A stretch of 37,648 nt of DNA from Tannerella forsythia (GCF_001006485.1 NZ_JUET01000113.1:1-37648), one strand, 5' to 3'; shown: positions 17,927 to 27,881, numbered from the stretch's first letter. The notes: generated by a model from the sequence alone, not told the origin. Program-made: numbers and translations.

Positions 17927-19927
17927 ATGGAAGAAAAAAATAATTTGCCGAAGAACGATAACGGCAACAAGCCTAAGTTCCGTTTCAACCTGTATTGGAT
18001 GTACGGATTTGTTTTTATCGCATTGATGGGACTGTATCTGATGAATGATTTTTCGGCATCGAAAGAGTTGGGATGGACGGAATTTCAGCAGTTGGCAGCC
18101 GATGACGTATTCGATAAAATAATCGTCCACAATCGTAAAAATCTCTTGGAAGCTACCGTCAAGGCCGACCACCGGAGACGGGTATTCACTCGCGAAGAAG
18201 AGCCGTTCGATACGGAAGCAAAGGTGTATGTCAAAATTCCTTCGGCTGATAAATTTTCGGATTTTTACGACAAAGTGGTGGCTGAAAAACAAATCTCAGC
18301 GCAAGTAAGTTTCAAAGAAGGAGACGATACGCTGTGGAATCTGATCGTGTCTATCGGCCCGTTCGTTATTATCATTTTATTGTGGCTGTTTTTTATGCGC
18401 CGCATGGCCGGCGGGGCTGCCGGTGGACCGGGAGGCGTATTCAACGTAGGAAAATCGAAAGCGCAACTCTTCGACAAAAATTCGCACGTCAAAGTGACAT
18501 TCAAAGACGTGGCCGGACTTGTCGAAGCCAAACAGGAAGTGGAAGAAATCGTCTCGTTCCTCAAAAATCCGGGGAAGTATACCGAATTAGGCGGAAAGAT
18601 TCCCAAAGGCGCTTTGCTGGTAGGCCCTCCGGGAACGGGAAAAACACTTTTAGCCAAGGCGGTAGCCGGTGAAGCGCATGTGCCGTTTTTTTCCCTCTCC
18701 GGCTCGGATTTTGTGGAGATGTTTGTCGGTGTCGGCGCCTCGCGAGTGCGCGACTTATTCCGGCAGGCAAAGGAAAAAGCACCTTGTATCGTATTCATCG
18801 ACGAGATTGATGCGGTGGGACGAGCACGCGGTAAGAACGCCAATATGACAAGCAATGACGAACGTGAAAGTACGCTGAACCAGTTATTGACTGAGATGGA
18901 CGGCTTCGGCTCGAACAGCGGTGTCATCATCCTCGCCGCCACGAACCGCGCCGATGTGCTCGATAAGGCACTTTTGCGTGCGGGACGCTTCGATCGCCAA
19001 ATTCATGTCGAACTGCCCGACCTGAACGAACGGAAAGAAATCTTCGGCGTACATCTTCGACCGATCAAGATCGATTCATCGGTCGATACCGATTTTCTGG
19101 CACGACAAACACCGGGTTTCTCGGGGGCGGATATCGCCAATGTATGCAACGAAGCCGCCCTGATAGCTGCCCGAAACGGAAAAAATTTCGTACAAAAGGA
19201 AGATTTCATGAACGCCGTTGACCGGATCGTGGGCGGTCTGGAAAAGCGGACAAGAATCACGACGGCGAGAGAACGTAAAAGTATCGCCTACCATGAGGCC
19301 GGCCATGCTTCCATCAGTTGGTTGCTGGAACATGCCAATCCGCTCGTTAAAGTAACCATCGTCCCCAGAGGAAAAGCACTCGGGGCGGCATGGTATCTGC
19401 CGGAAGAGCGACAAATTACCACACGCGACCAACTGTTAGACGAAATGTGTGCAACCCTCGGCGGACGTGCGGCAGAAGAAGTTTTCCTCGGGGAAATTTC
19501 GACCGGAGCTTCCAACGATCTGGAACGTGTCACCAAACAAGCATATGCCATGGTCACGTATTTCGGGATGAGTGAGCGACTGCCCAACCTGAATTATTAT
19601 GATTCTACGGGACAGGAATGGGGCTTTACCAAACCTTACAGCGAAGAGACGGCACAACTGATCGACAAGGAAGTACAAGGTCTGATTAACGAACAGTTCG
19701 AACGCGCCAAACGGATTCTGACCGAGCATGCGGACCAACACAATCAATTGGCCGAAAAATTGCTGGTAGCCGAAGTCATTTATTCGGAAGACCTGGAAGC
19801 GATTTTTGGCAAACGCCCCTGGGTTTCGCGCTCACAGGAAATCATGGATCAGCAAGATGCGTCCGTGCCCGATCCCCCTCCTATTCCAAAACCGGAAAAA
19901 AACACGAAAACGGAAGTAGGCTCTTAA
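17927..19927 (+). CDS. ftsH: ATP-dependent zinc metalloprotease FtsH
   Basis: This 666-residue hexameric inner-membrane protease degrades misfolded and short-lived membrane proteins. Transmembrane helices are near residues 17-38 and 138-157, bracketing a periplasmic domain. The AAA module has Walker A GPPGTGKT (233-240), Walker B IVFIDEID (288-295, Asp292-Glu293) and the second region of homology ([20 protein letters not shown]). The M41 protease has the zinc motif HEAGH at 456-460. The C-terminus is Pro/Lys-rich and variable. All catalytic residues are present. The gene lies between rsfS and cdsA, as is usual in Bacteroidales. Confidence 0.98.
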   Translation: MEEKNNLPKNDNGNKPKFRFNLYWMYGFVFIALMGLYLMNDFSASKELGWTEFQQLAADDVFDKIIVHNRKNLLEATVKADHRRRVFTREEEPFDTEAKVYVKIPSADKFSDFYDKVVAEKQISAQVSFKEGDDTLWNLIVSIGPFVIIILLWLFFMRRMAGGAAGGPGGVFNVGKSKAQLFDKNSHVKVTFKDVAGLVEAKQEVEEIVSFLKNPGKYTELGGKIPKGALLVGPPGTGKTLLAKAVAGEAHVPFFSLSGSDFVEMFVGVGASRVRDLFRQAKEKAPCIVFIDEIDAVGRARGKNANMTSNDERESTLNQLLTEMDGFGSNSGVIILAATNRADVLDKALLRAGRFDRQIHVELPDLNERKEIFGVHLRPIKIDSSVDTDFLARQTPGFSGADIANVCNEAALIAARNGKNFVQKEDFMNAVDRIVGGLEKRTRITTARERKSIAYHEAGHASISWLLEHANPLVKVTIVPRGKALGAAWYLPEERQITTRDQLLDEMCATLGGRAAEEVFLGEISTGASNDLERVTKQAYAMVTYFGMSERLPNLNYYDSTGQEWGFTKPYSEETAQLIDKEVQGLINEQFERAKRILTEHADQHNQLAEKLLVAEVIYSEDLEAIFGKRPWVSRSQEIMDQQDASVPDPPPIPKPEKNTKTEVGS

Positions 19928-19942
19928 AAGACGCTCTGCACC

Positions 19943-20794
19943 TTGAAAAAATTATTCGTCAGAACAGTAACCGGAATGGTGTATGTAGCCGTCATCGTAC
20001 TTGCGATGACGCTACATCCGTATGCTTACCTCACGTTGTTTATGCTTGTTGTAGGCTTGTCGCTGCACGAGTTTCATACGCTCATTTGGCATAATAACGG
20101 TACGGAGGCCTCCACCCTACATCCCCCCAAAAACTTTTCCCGATGGTTGGAAATCGCCGGAGGAATTTATCTTTTTGCGGCCTCTTTCTTCTATGCCAAC
20201 GGGCGAATGTCCGAAATAATCTATGCGCCGTATTTACTTTTTCTGATCTTTATCTTGATTGCAGGCTTATATCATAAAAGAGAAAATCCGGTAAATCGGT
20301 GGGCAATGACGCTCTTCTTGCAGTTTTATTGCGCAGGGCTGTTTTCTATGTTGAATTTTGTGATGTTTGATCCCGTAGACAAGACATACCATCCCTATTA
20401 TGGGCTGCTTATTTTCATCTTTATCTGGCTTAATGATACGGGGGCTTATATCGTCGGAACAGCATTCGGCAAGCACCGTTTGTTCCCGCGTGTTTCTCCG
20501 ATGAAGTCATGGGAAGGGTTTGCCGGCGGGCTTGTCATTGCGTGGATCGCAGCGTTGGCATTGGCCGGTTCTTACCCTGAGGTGAGCTGGTACCACTGGA
20601 CGGCTTTTGCAACAATGATCGTGGTATTCGGCACATGGGGAGACTTAGTTGAATCACTGATCAAACGTACTTATGGCGTCAAAGACTCCGGAACACTTCT
20701 TCCGGGACATGGCGGCATATTAGACCGTTTCGACAGCATGATGTTAGCCACTCCGGCCATTTGGCTCTATCTGAGACTTTTCATTCAAAGTTAA
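19943..20794 (+). CDS. cdsA: Phosphatidate cytidylyltransferase
   Basis: This 283-residue integral membrane enzyme makes CDP-diacylglycerol from phosphatidic acid and CTP, the precursor of the main phospholipids. Seven or so hydrophobic helices fill the protein. The C-terminal CDP-DAG synthase signature is clear: RLFPRVSPMKSWEGFAGG, then LVESLIKRTYGVKDSG and LLPGHGGILDRFDS. Translation most likely starts at the TTG at 19943, because KKLFVRTVTGMVYVAV is the normal family N-terminus; the next ATG would trim it. The gene follows ftsH by 15 bases. Its 3' end overlaps the convergent porT by 14 bases. Confidence 0.95.
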   Translation: MKKLFVRTVTGMVYVAVIVLAMTLHPYAYLTLFMLVVGLSLHEFHTLIWHNNGTEASTLHPPKNFSRWLEIAGGIYLFAASFFYANGRMSEIIYAPYLLFLIFILIAGLYHKRENPVNRWAMTLFLQFYCAGLFSMLNFVMFDPVDKTYHPYYGLLIFIFIWLNDTGAYIVGTAFGKHRLFPRVSPMKSWEGFAGGLVIAWIAALALAGSYPEVSWYHWTAFATMIVVFGTWGDLVESLIKRTYGVKDSGTLLPGHGGILDRFDSMMLATPAIWLYLRLFIQS

Positions 20795-21494
20795 AGGTCA
20801 ACACAATCAAACGTGAAGTAGCTCTCGATAGTGCTGCAGTATACACTCGATCAGGCTCGCTGATCAAATCGTTACGGTCTTTTTCCAGCACATCGGCCAG
20901 TCCGAAACAAAACTTCAACTCGGGACAAAGCTTAAAATAAGGTAAATAAATATCACATCCGAAGCCAATCTCTACTCCATAATCCAATGGCTTTAACAAG
21001 ACAGGGGTTTCTTTTTTACGCCCCATGTCGAAACTGGTATAGACGCCGCCAAGCAAGTAAGGACGATAGTTATTAAGTCGCATCGCCGTATATTTCAAAT
21101 CTAACGGCAAGGTAAGATAATTCGATCGGATCGATGTGGTAAATGTAGCATGGGAATCGGAAGCCCGTGCATCAATAAAAGTGAACTTCTTATCTCCAAA
21201 GTGAACGGTCGGCGTAAAACGCAAATTCAAATATGGATTGACATATAAATTGCCAATCACTCCGACACTGAATCCCGGCGAATAAGACGGTATTTCGGCA
21301 AACCACATTTTCCCGTCAGACGTTGTCACCCCCGAATGCGTTAAAATCAAATCTTGTGTATGCATCCCGACATGAAACCCGAAATGATACCGTTTCATAT
21401 CGGCATACGGCTGGTTCTTTGGCCTTTGCCGTTGAGCATAAAGACTCGAAACAGCCAAAGCCCCCCATAAGATCATCAATATACTTCGTCTCAA
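20781..21494 (-). CDS. porT: PorT-like outer-membrane beta-barrel of the type IX secretion system
   Basis: This 237-residue protein is probably the PorT/SprT component needed for T9SS export of CTD-bearing proteins. A signal peptide (ILWGALAVSSLYAQ) is followed by amphipathic beta-strands with the PorT-type pattern (YHFGFHVGMHTQDL, PSYSPGFSVGVIGNLYVNPY, NYLTLPLDLKY, YRPYLLGGVYTSFD, DYGVEIGFGCDIYLPYFKLC) and end in FNFE. The start is taken as TTG at 21494, since this adds the positive RR needed by the signal; an ATG six codons later would leave an uncharged signal. The alternative is a generic PorT-family barrel, but length and pattern favour true PorT. It is divergent from the ferredoxin gene. 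Confidence 0.85.
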   Translation of the reverse strand: MRRSILMILWGALAVSSLYAQRQRPKNQPYADMKRYHFGFHVGMHTQDLILTHSGVTTSDGKMWFAEIPSYSPGFSVGVIGNLYVNPYLNLRFTPTVHFGDKKFTFIDARASDSHATFTTSIRSNYLTLPLDLKYTAMRLNNYRPYLLGGVYTSFDMGRKKETPVLLKPLDYGVEIGFGCDIYLPYFKLCPELKFCFGLADVLEKDRNDLISEPDRVYTAALSRATSRLIVLTFNFE

Positions 21495-21597
21495 TTTGCT
21501 TTTATTTTATATGAATAACGGAAGAAGAAAAAAGTTATTGCAGCAAAGGAAAGAATAAAAAAAAAGACAAACATTTTTTTTAATCGGAAGAATTGCT

Positions 21598-21605
21598 TAC
21601 TTTTG
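21598..21605 (+). promoter_or_regulatory. -7 box of the ferredoxin gene
   Basis: TACTTTTG matches TAnnTTTG, with a T-run at the -33 position. It lies 29 bases ahead of the ferredoxin ATG. The 140-base gap to porT must hold both divergent promoters. Confidence 0.6.
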
Positions 21606-21634
21606 CATTGTTCTAACTTTAAAAATAAAAGAAA

Positions 21635-21805
21635 ATGGCTTACGTAATTAGTGAAGATTGTATTGCATGTGGTACATGTATCGATGAATGTCCGGTGGAA
21701 GCAATCTCCGAGGGAGATATCTACCGCATTGATCCGGAAGTATGTACCGACTGTGGAACATGTGCAGAAGCATGCCCGACGGGTGCAATCAGCCCGGGGG
21801 CATAA
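21635..21805 (+). CDS. 2[4Fe-4S] ferredoxin
   Basis: This is a 56-residue clostridial-type ferredoxin, a small cytoplasmic electron carrier for low-potential reactions. It reads MAYVISEDCIACGTCIDECP at the start. Two cluster motifs are complete: CIACGTCIDECP (Cys 9, 12, 15, 19) and CTDCGTCAEACP (Cys 37, 40, 43, 47). Length is exactly that of the family. The gene has its own promoter and is followed 23 bases later by a terminator-type hairpin, so it is probably transcribed alone. Its redox partner is not encoded nearby. Confidence 0.97.
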   Translation: MAYVISEDCIACGTCIDECPVEAISEGDIYRIDPEVCTDCGTCAEACPTGAISPGA

Positions 21806-21828
21806 TCTACGCATTCCTAAACCTCTAA

Positions 21829-21877
21829 AGAGGGGATGTACCCAAACATTGCGTTTTGACACACACCCCCTCTTTTT
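21829..21877 (+). terminator. Ferredoxin terminator; conserved-loop hairpin, copy 2
   Basis: AGAGGGGATGT pairs with ACAC-ACCCCCTCT and is followed by a run of seven T, as in a good intrinsic terminator. The loop CCCAAACATTGCGTTTTGA is the one shared with the four other copies. The remaining 21878-22130 holds no gene. Confidence 0.85.
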
Positions 21878-22046
21878 TTATTGCAATCTCATACCTGCCG
21901 CTTCTACACTGACATCCTGAAAAAGTTAGATTCCCCCTCCTGACTTCCTGGCAGAAGCCCTTCCCTTCCTCAAATAAAAGTTATTCAAAAAAATCATCGA
22001 ATCACGTATTTTAGAAAAACCTTTCATACGACAAGTTTTACCTTTT

Positions 22047-22124
22047 GGAAAACTTTTCACACCTCATAAAAATACATATCATTATATGTCAACTAACTAA
22101 TAACTTTCTATGGAAAACTTTTCA
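22047..22124. promoter_or_regulatory. Candidate operator: paired palindromes upstream of nrdJ
   Basis: GGAAAACTTTTCA occurs twice (22047-22059 and 22112-22124), each holding the palindrome GAAAACTTTTC. Between them lies ACATATCATTATATGT (22074-22089), a 16-base palindrome with 6-bp arms. They stand about 55-130 bases ahead of the nrdJ promoter box. An NrdR-type or DnaA-linked regulator is possible, but neither consensus is matched well. Confidence 0.45.
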
Positions 22125-22151
22125 ACAGCTACATATTTTTTTGTGAAATAA

Positions 22152-22184
22152 TTTAGCAAAGAAAATAAAGAATAACTACTTTTG
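22152..22184 (+). promoter_or_regulatory. Promoter of nrdJ-malQ
   Basis: TACTTTTG (22177-22184) matches TAnnTTTG, with TTTA 21 bases upstream. The predicted start near 22191 leaves a 29-base leader. Confidence 0.7.
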
Positions 22185-22219
22185 TAGCCTAAAAGACACA
22201 ACAAATAAATAAAGGAAAT

Positions 22220-24757
22220 ATGGGCTTAAAAACGTACACTTTCGATGAGGCATATCAGGCATCGTTGGATTATTTTACGGGAGATGAACTGGCAGCAAAA
22301 GTCTGGGTAAATAAATATGCGTTGAAAGACGCGTTTGGGAACATTTACGAACAAACTCCCACAGACATGCACCGTCGTTTGGCCGGAGAAGTAGCCCGTG
22401 TGGAAGCAAAATATCCGAATCCGTTGTCGGAGCAGGAGCTGTTCGAACTCTTCGATCATTTCCGATTTATTATACCGCAGGGAAGCCCCATGACAGGTAT
22501 CGGCAATGATTTTCAAATCGCCTCGCTGTCCAACTGTTTTGTGGTCGGTGTAGAAGGTAATGCCGATTCGTACGGTGCTGTTATTCGCATTGATGAAGAA
22601 CAGGTGCAACTGATGAAACGCAGAGGAGGCGTGGGACACGATTTATCGCATATTCGTCCGAAAGGTTCACCCGTAAAAAACTCGGCGCTGACCTCCACCG
22701 GACTCGTACCTTTTATGGAACGGTATTCGAATTCCACACGTGAAGTGGCTCAGGACGGGCGTCGCGGAGCATTGATGATGAGTGTCTCCATCAAACATCC
22801 CGATGCCGAATCGTTTATCGATGCAAAAATGACAGAAGGAAGGGTCACGGGAGCAAACGTCTCGGTCAAAATCGATGACGAATTTATGGAAGCGGTAGTG
22901 AGCGGTGCAATGTATCATCAACAATATCCGATTGCCGGAGACGACCCGATGGTTACGAAGCTCATCGACGCAAGATCGCTATGGAAAAAAATCATTCATA
23001 ATGCGTGGAAATCCGCCGAACCGGGTGTATTGTTCTGGGATACGATCCTTAGAGAATCAGTGCCGGACTCGTACGCCGACTTAGGCTTCCGTACGGTTTC
23101 AACCAATCCGTGCGGCGAGATACCGCTTTGTCCGTATGACAGCTGTCGACTGCTGGCGATCAACCTGTATTCGTATGTCGTGAACCCGTTCAGTAAGGAT
23201 GCCTATTTCGACTTCGACTTGTTTAAAAAACATGTTGGGCTGGCACAACGCATCATGGACGACATTATCGATCTGGAATCGGAGAAGATTGAAAAGATTC
23301 TGGAAAAGATTGCTTCCGATCCGGAAGGAGAAGATATTAAGCGCACCGAGCGTGAACTGTGGGAGAAAATTCAGCGAAAGACGCTGGCCGGGAGACGTAC
23401 GGGGGTCGGAATCACGGCCGAGGGCGATATGTTGGCGGCTTTGAACCTGCGATACGGAACGGAAGAAGCGACCGACTTTGCAGAAAAAGTTCAGAAAACG
23501 CTGGCACTGGCGGCCTACGATTCCTCTGTTAAGATGGCCAAAGAGCGCGGAGCATTCGAAATTTACGATGCCAAACGCGAAGAGCATAACCCGTTTATCC
23601 TGCGATTGAAGAATGAGTCCCCGGCCCTGTATGAAGATATGGTAAAATACGGCCGTCGTAACATCGCATGTCTGACGATTGCACCGACCGGCACAACAAG
23701 CCTGATGACCCAGACTACCTCGGGTATTGAACCCGTATTTTTACCGGTTTACAAACGTCGGCGCAAAGTGAATCCGAACGACGCCGATGTACATATCGAT
23801 TACGTAGACGAAACGGGCGATGCCTTTGAAGAGTATGTGGTTTTTCATCATAAATTTGTCACATGGATGCTGGCAAACGATTATCCCGTAACGAAAAAAT
23901 ATACGGCAGAAGAAATCGATCATCTGGTTGCGCTCTCTCCTTATTACAAAGCCACTTCGAACGATGTGGACTGGGTACAGAAAGTACGGATGCAGGGACG
24001 TATCCAGAAATGGGTCGATCATTCGATTAGCGTGACAATCAATCTGCCGAATGACGTATCGGAAGAAATGATCGATAAATTATATGTAGAAGCATGGCGT
24101 TCAGGCTGCAAAGGTTGTACGGTTTATCGAGACGGATCACGCTCGGGCGTATTGCTGTCGACAGAAAAGAAGAAAAAGAAACATGAAGACTGCATGGAGC
24201 CTCCGGTCATCGTCTCGACACGTCCGCGAGAGTTGGAAGCCGATGTGGTGAAGTTCCAGAACAATCGTGAAAAATGGATCGCTTTTGTCGGATTGATGAA
24301 CGGACGCCCCTACGAGATTTTTACCGGTCTGGCCGATGACGAAGAAGGTATTATGCTCCCGAAAACGGTAGAAAAAGGAAGCATCATCAAAAGCTACGAC
24401 GCTGACGGGCGCAAGCATTACGACTTTCAGTTCAAGAACAAGCGTGGCTTTAAAATGACGCTCGAAGGACTGGACAGTAAGTTCGAACCGGAGTATTGGA
24501 ATTACGCTAAACTGATTTCGGGCGTGTTACGTTATGGTATGCCCATCAGCCAAGTCATCAAGCTGGTACAGGAAATGGAACTGAATAACGAGTCCATCAA
24601 TACGTGGAAGAATGGCGTGGCACGTGCATTGAAAAAGTACCTTCCCAATGGCACAGAACTTAAAGGACAGAAGTGTCCGAATTGCGGCTACGAAACGCTT
24701 GTTTACCAGGAAGGCTGCCTGATTTGCAAAAACTGTGGCGCTTCACGCTGCGGATAG
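22220..24757 (+). CDS. nrdJ: Adenosylcobalamin-dependent (class II) ribonucleoside-diphosphate reductase
   Basis: This 845-residue enzyme makes deoxyribonucleotides using a radical generated from adenosylcobalamin, so it needs B12 but no small subunit and no oxygen. Typical segments are SLSNCFVVG (near 105), MKRRGGVGHDLSHIRPKGS, GRRGALMMSVSIKHPD, NPCGEIPL (near 295, with the catalytic-loop Cys), APTGTTSLM and GIEPVF. The C-terminus ends in a zinc-ribbon-like CPNCG...CLICKNCG, usual in the long class II forms. It is followed 18 bases later by malQ. Paired palindromes upstream may regulate it. I found no cobalamin riboswitch. Confidence 0.95.
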   Translation: MGLKTYTFDEAYQASLDYFTGDELAAKVWVNKYALKDAFGNIYEQTPTDMHRRLAGEVARVEAKYPNPLSEQELFELFDHFRFIIPQGSPMTGIGNDFQIASLSNCFVVGVEGNADSYGAVIRIDEEQVQLMKRRGGVGHDLSHIRPKGSPVKNSALTSTGLVPFMERYSNSTREVAQDGRRGALMMSVSIKHPDAESFIDAKMTEGRVTGANVSVKIDDEFMEAVVSGAMYHQQYPIAGDDPMVTKLIDARSLWKKIIHNAWKSAEPGVLFWDTILRESVPDSYADLGFRTVSTNPCGEIPLCPYDSCRLLAINLYSYVVNPFSKDAYFDFDLFKKHVGLAQRIMDDIIDLESEKIEKILEKIASDPEGEDIKRTERELWEKIQRKTLAGRRTGVGITAEGDMLAALNLRYGTEEATDFAEKVQKTLALAAYDSSVKMAKERGAFEIYDAKREEHNPFILRLKNESPALYEDMVKYGRRNIACLTIAPTGTTSLMTQTTSGIEPVFLPVYKRRRKVNPNDADVHIDYVDETGDAFEEYVVFHHKFVTWMLANDYPVTKKYTAEEIDHLVALSPYYKATSNDVDWVQKVRMQGRIQKWVDHSISVTINLPNDVSEEMIDKLYVEAWRSGCKGCTVYRDGSRSGVLLSTEKKKKKHEDCMEPPVIVSTRPRELEADVVKFQNNREKWIAFVGLMNGRPYEIFTGLADDEEGIMLPKTVEKGSIIKSYDADGRKHYDFQFKNKRGFKMTLEGLDSKFEPEYWNYAKLISGVLRYGMPISQVIKLVQEMELNNESINTWKNGVARALKKYLPNGTELKGQKCPNCGYETLVYQEGCLICKNCGASRCG

Positions 24758-24775
24758 GATAGACATCGTCAGCTC

Positions 24776-27469
24776 ATGAACATATCGTTTCATATCAGCT
24801 TTCGGGCTTCCTCGAAACAGAGAATGTGCGTGTGTGGCTCCATTCCCGAGTTGGGCTGTAACGAGCCGGTCATGGCAAAAGAAATGGCTTGTGCAGACGG
24901 TGAACATTGGTCGTTACGCCTTGAAATACCTGACGATATGACCGAAATCGAGTATCACTATCTCCTGAGAGATGCAGACCGCAAAGTAACCCCCGAGCCG
25001 TGGCGTCGAAAGCATCGCATCGCATTCGACCGTACAGCGGCAAGTTATTGCCTGTACGACTATTGGCGCGAAGAGCCGACGAATATCGCATTGTATACTT
25101 CAGCGTTTACGAAGAATCTGTTTGCTCACAACGGGTCTGAACCCATTCATGAACAGCCTGATCGCAGTTTGATCATTCGGGTTCCGAATCCCCGGGTGCG
25201 GAAAAATCAGCGGGTCGCTCTTGCCGGCAATCAGGCATGTCTGGGACATTGGGATACGACGCAAGCCAAGCTCCTATGCCCGTCCGGCGCTGCAGAATGG
25301 GAAGTTTGCCTCAATGCCGATGAGATCCGTTTTCCGTTTGAGTACAAATTTTTCGTCTGTGATGAAACAAAACACGTCTGTCATTGGGAGAAAGGCGACA
25401 ACCGCGTGCTCACAGAGGCTCCCTCAGAAACATGCGAGGTCACGGTGATTTCAGAATATCCGTATCGTGAAGATTTGCCCGAATGGAAAGGAGCAGGGAC
25501 CGTCATCCCTGTTTTTTCGTTACGTTCCGAACAAAGTTTCGGAGTAGGTGACCTGCATGACCTCCGATTATTGATCGACTGGGCCGAGCAGACACAGCAA
25601 TGTGTTATCCAAGTGCTCCCGATGAATGACACGACTTGTACGCATACGTGGAAAGACTCTTATCCTTACAGCGCCATCTCGATGTATGCCCTGCATCCGA
25701 TGTATATCTCGCTATACAGCATGGGAACCCTCAACGATCCGGACCGGATGGCTTATTTCCGAAAGAAACAGATTGCTCTGAATGAAAAGGAAGAAGTCGA
25801 TTACGAAGCGGTCGAACGTTATAAAACGACATATTGCCGCGCTTTCTTTGAACAGGAAGGTGCGGCCATTTTATCGGGTTGCGATTTCAAACGTTTCCTG
25901 GAGAATAACCGAAAATGGCTGACTCCATACGCAGCATTTTGTTATTTACGGGATCAATACCATACGGCCGATTTCTCACAATGGGGGAAAGACGCGATAT
26001 ACAGTCCGCTCCGGATTGAAAAACTATGTGCGGAAAACAGCCCGGCGTACCCGGAAATTTCGTATGTCTATTTTCTGCAATACGTTTTACATAGCCAGTT
26101 TCAAGCTGTATCGAACCATGCCCGCCGGAAAGGAATCATCCTGAAAGGTGATCTGCCCATCGGTATTCACCGAACAAGTGTGGAGGCGTGGACGGATACC
26201 CGCTACTTTAATATGAACGGTCAAGCAGGTGCTCCGCCCGATGATTTCTCCGCCATGGGGCAAAACTGGTCTTTCCCGACCTATCATTGGGAGATCATGG
26301 AAGAAGACGGGTTCACGTGGTGGAAGAAACGCTTCGGTAAGATGAGCGATTATTTCGACAGTTTTCGTATCGATCATATTCTCGGATTCTTTCGTATCTG
26401 GGAAATTCCGCTCGATTACGTACAAGGATTATGCGGACACTTCCGACCGGCATTGCCGTTGACCGTCGGCGAAATAGAATCGTACGGTTTAGCGTTTAAA
26501 AAGGAATATACGTCAGCGGCAATTCACCGAAAATACCTGCCGGAGTTATTCGGGGAGCAAACGGAAGTTGTTATCGACCATTACCTCTCCCCCATGGATG
26601 CGGAACATATGATGCTGAATCCGTTTTGTGATACCCAGCGGAAAATACAGAGACTCTTCAAGGGGAAGGAAGATAACGTATCTCAACAGATTCAATCCGG
26701 TCTTTATGCATTAGCCAATGAGGTACTTTTTCTGGAAGACCCATACGAGCCGGGAAAATATCATCCGCGCATATCATCCTCGAAGTCACACCGTTATCAG
26801 GAACTGACGGAAACAGAGCAAACAGCTTTCGACAAGCTTTATGCTTACTTTTTTTACGAACGGCATCATGACTTTTGGAAAACGACGGCGCTAAGCAGGC
26901 TCCGTCCCTTGGTTGCAACAACAGAAATGCTGGTGTGCGGAGAAGATTTGGGGATGATTCCCGACTCCGTACACGAAGTGATGGAAGAACTGCACATCCT
27001 GAGTCTGGAGTTGGGCCGCATATCCAAAGTCTTCGGGCAAGAATTCACCGACTTGAAAACAGCCCCCTACAACTCTGTCTGCACGACTTCGACACACGAT
27101 ATGAGCCCTTTGCGTACATGGTGGGAAGAAGACCCAAAACGTACGCAACGATATGCTGAGTTTGTCTTAAAAGAAACCGAAGCGCCCCCCAAGGAATGCA
27201 CCCCCGAAATAGCCGAGCGAATAATCGCCGAACATCTGCATGCACATTCCATACTGACCATCTTTCCTTTGCAGGATTGGCTGGCCATAGACCATTACTT
27301 GAGACGAAAAGACGCCTCACAAGAGCGTATCAATCTCCCGGCAGACCCTGATCATTATTGGCGTTACCGCATACACATCCCGCTCGAACAGCTTTTACAA
27401 GCCTCCGAATTCAATCAAAAAATCCGTGCGATGCTCTCAAAGAGTCATCGCACAAATACAATCACTTGA
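24776..27469 (+). CDS. malQ: 4-alpha-glucanotransferase (GH77) with two CBM20 domains
   Basis: This 897-residue cytoplasmic amylomaltase transfers alpha-1,4-glucan segments between malto-oligosaccharides, for glycogen and maltodextrin metabolism. About residues 1-110 and 135-230 are two starch-binding CBM20 modules (MCVCGSIPELGCN; VALAGNQACLGHWD). The GH77 barrel follows, starting near residue 240 (VFSLRSEQSFGVGDLHDLR). Catalytic motifs are present: SFRIDHILGFFR (nucleophile Asp near 534), CGEDLGMIPD (acid/base Glu near 723) and STHDMSPLR (Asp near 774). Two N-terminal CBM20s are the usual Bacteroidetes and plant DPE2-like build. The 3' end overlaps the convergent bactofilin gene by 8 bases. 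Confidence 0.96.
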   Translation: MNISFHISFRASSKQRMCVCGSIPELGCNEPVMAKEMACADGEHWSLRLEIPDDMTEIEYHYLLRDADRKVTPEPWRRKHRIAFDRTAASYCLYDYWREEPTNIALYTSAFTKNLFAHNGSEPIHEQPDRSLIIRVPNPRVRKNQRVALAGNQACLGHWDTTQAKLLCPSGAAEWEVCLNADEIRFPFEYKFFVCDETKHVCHWEKGDNRVLTEAPSETCEVTVISEYPYREDLPEWKGAGTVIPVFSLRSEQSFGVGDLHDLRLLIDWAEQTQQCVIQVLPMNDTTCTHTWKDSYPYSAISMYALHPMYISLYSMGTLNDPDRMAYFRKKQIALNEKEEVDYEAVERYKTTYCRAFFEQEGAAILSGCDFKRFLENNRKWLTPYAAFCYLRDQYHTADFSQWGKDAIYSPLRIEKLCAENSPAYPEISYVYFLQYVLHSQFQAVSNHARRKGIILKGDLPIGIHRTSVEAWTDTRYFNMNGQAGAPPDDFSAMGQNWSFPTYHWEIMEEDGFTWWKKRFGKMSDYFDSFRIDHILGFFRIWEIPLDYVQGLCGHFRPALPLTVGEIESYGLAFKKEYTSAAIHRKYLPELFGEQTEVVIDHYLSPMDAEHMMLNPFCDTQRKIQRLFKGKEDNVSQQIQSGLYALANEVLFLEDPYEPGKYHPRISSSKSHRYQELTETEQTAFDKLYAYFFYERHHDFWKTTALSRLRPLVATTEMLVCGEDLGMIPDSVHEVMEELHILSLELGRISKVFGQEFTDLKTAPYNSVCTTSTHDMSPLRTWWEEDPKRTQRYAEFVLKETEAPPKECTPEIAERIIAEHLHAHSILTIFPLQDWLAIDHYLRRKDASQERINLPADPDHYWRYRIHIPLEQLLQASEFNQKIRAMLSKSHRTNTIT

Positions 27470-27881
27470 TTGGAGTGACGTTCGCTTTCTTATTTCCGGG
27501 AACTTGCATTCCGTCCGTTTGATTCTTACCGGACATTGTACACGTTCCGTTGAAATGAGCGCCCGGTTCAATCTCGAGGGTCTGCGTAAAAATATCCCCT
27601 TTGATGATGGCGGTGGACTTAAAAACAAGCTTCTCCTTGATACGGATCGAACCTTCCACATCTCCCAATATCTCTGCATTGTCCGAGAGGATGTTCCCTG
27701 CGATACTTCCTTTAGGACCGATGACGATTTTTCCTTTACAATTGATATCACCTTCGATCCGTCCGTCTAAGCGAAAGTCAGAATCCGAGGCAATGCTTCC
27801 CGTCACAATCGTTCCGGCAGCTAATACGTTATGTACTCCGCCGCTGCTAATAGGTATTTCTTCATTTTTTGTGCGTACCAT
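27462..27881 (-). CDS. Bactofilin (polymer-forming cytoskeletal protein)
   Basis: This 139-residue bactofilin polymerises into nucleotide-free filaments that act as scaffolds at the membrane. A short N-terminal tail (MVRTKNEEIPISS) leads into a beta-solenoid of about 100 residues with regular hydrophobic/Gly rungs: GTIVTGSIASDSDFRLDGRI, EGDINCKGKIVIGPKGSIAG and AEILGDVEGSIRIKEKLVFK. The C-terminal tail is polar. The ATG at 27881 is chosen, since the longer frame runs through the promoter. The client process is unknown, and no peptidoglycan hydrolase gene is adjacent. Confidence 0.93.
   Translation of the reverse strand: MVRTKNEEIPISSGGVHNVLAAGTIVTGSIASDSDFRLDGRIEGDINCKGKIVIGPKGSIAGNILSDNAEILGDVEGSIRIKEKLVFKSTAIIKGDIFTQTLEIEPGAHFNGTCTMSGKNQTDGMQVPGNKKANVTPIK

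Noticed and set aside
21878-22219. Cobalamin riboswitch ahead of the B12-dependent RNR
   Set aside because: No B12-box-like segment or long structured leader; the promoter leaves only about 29 bases before the ATG.
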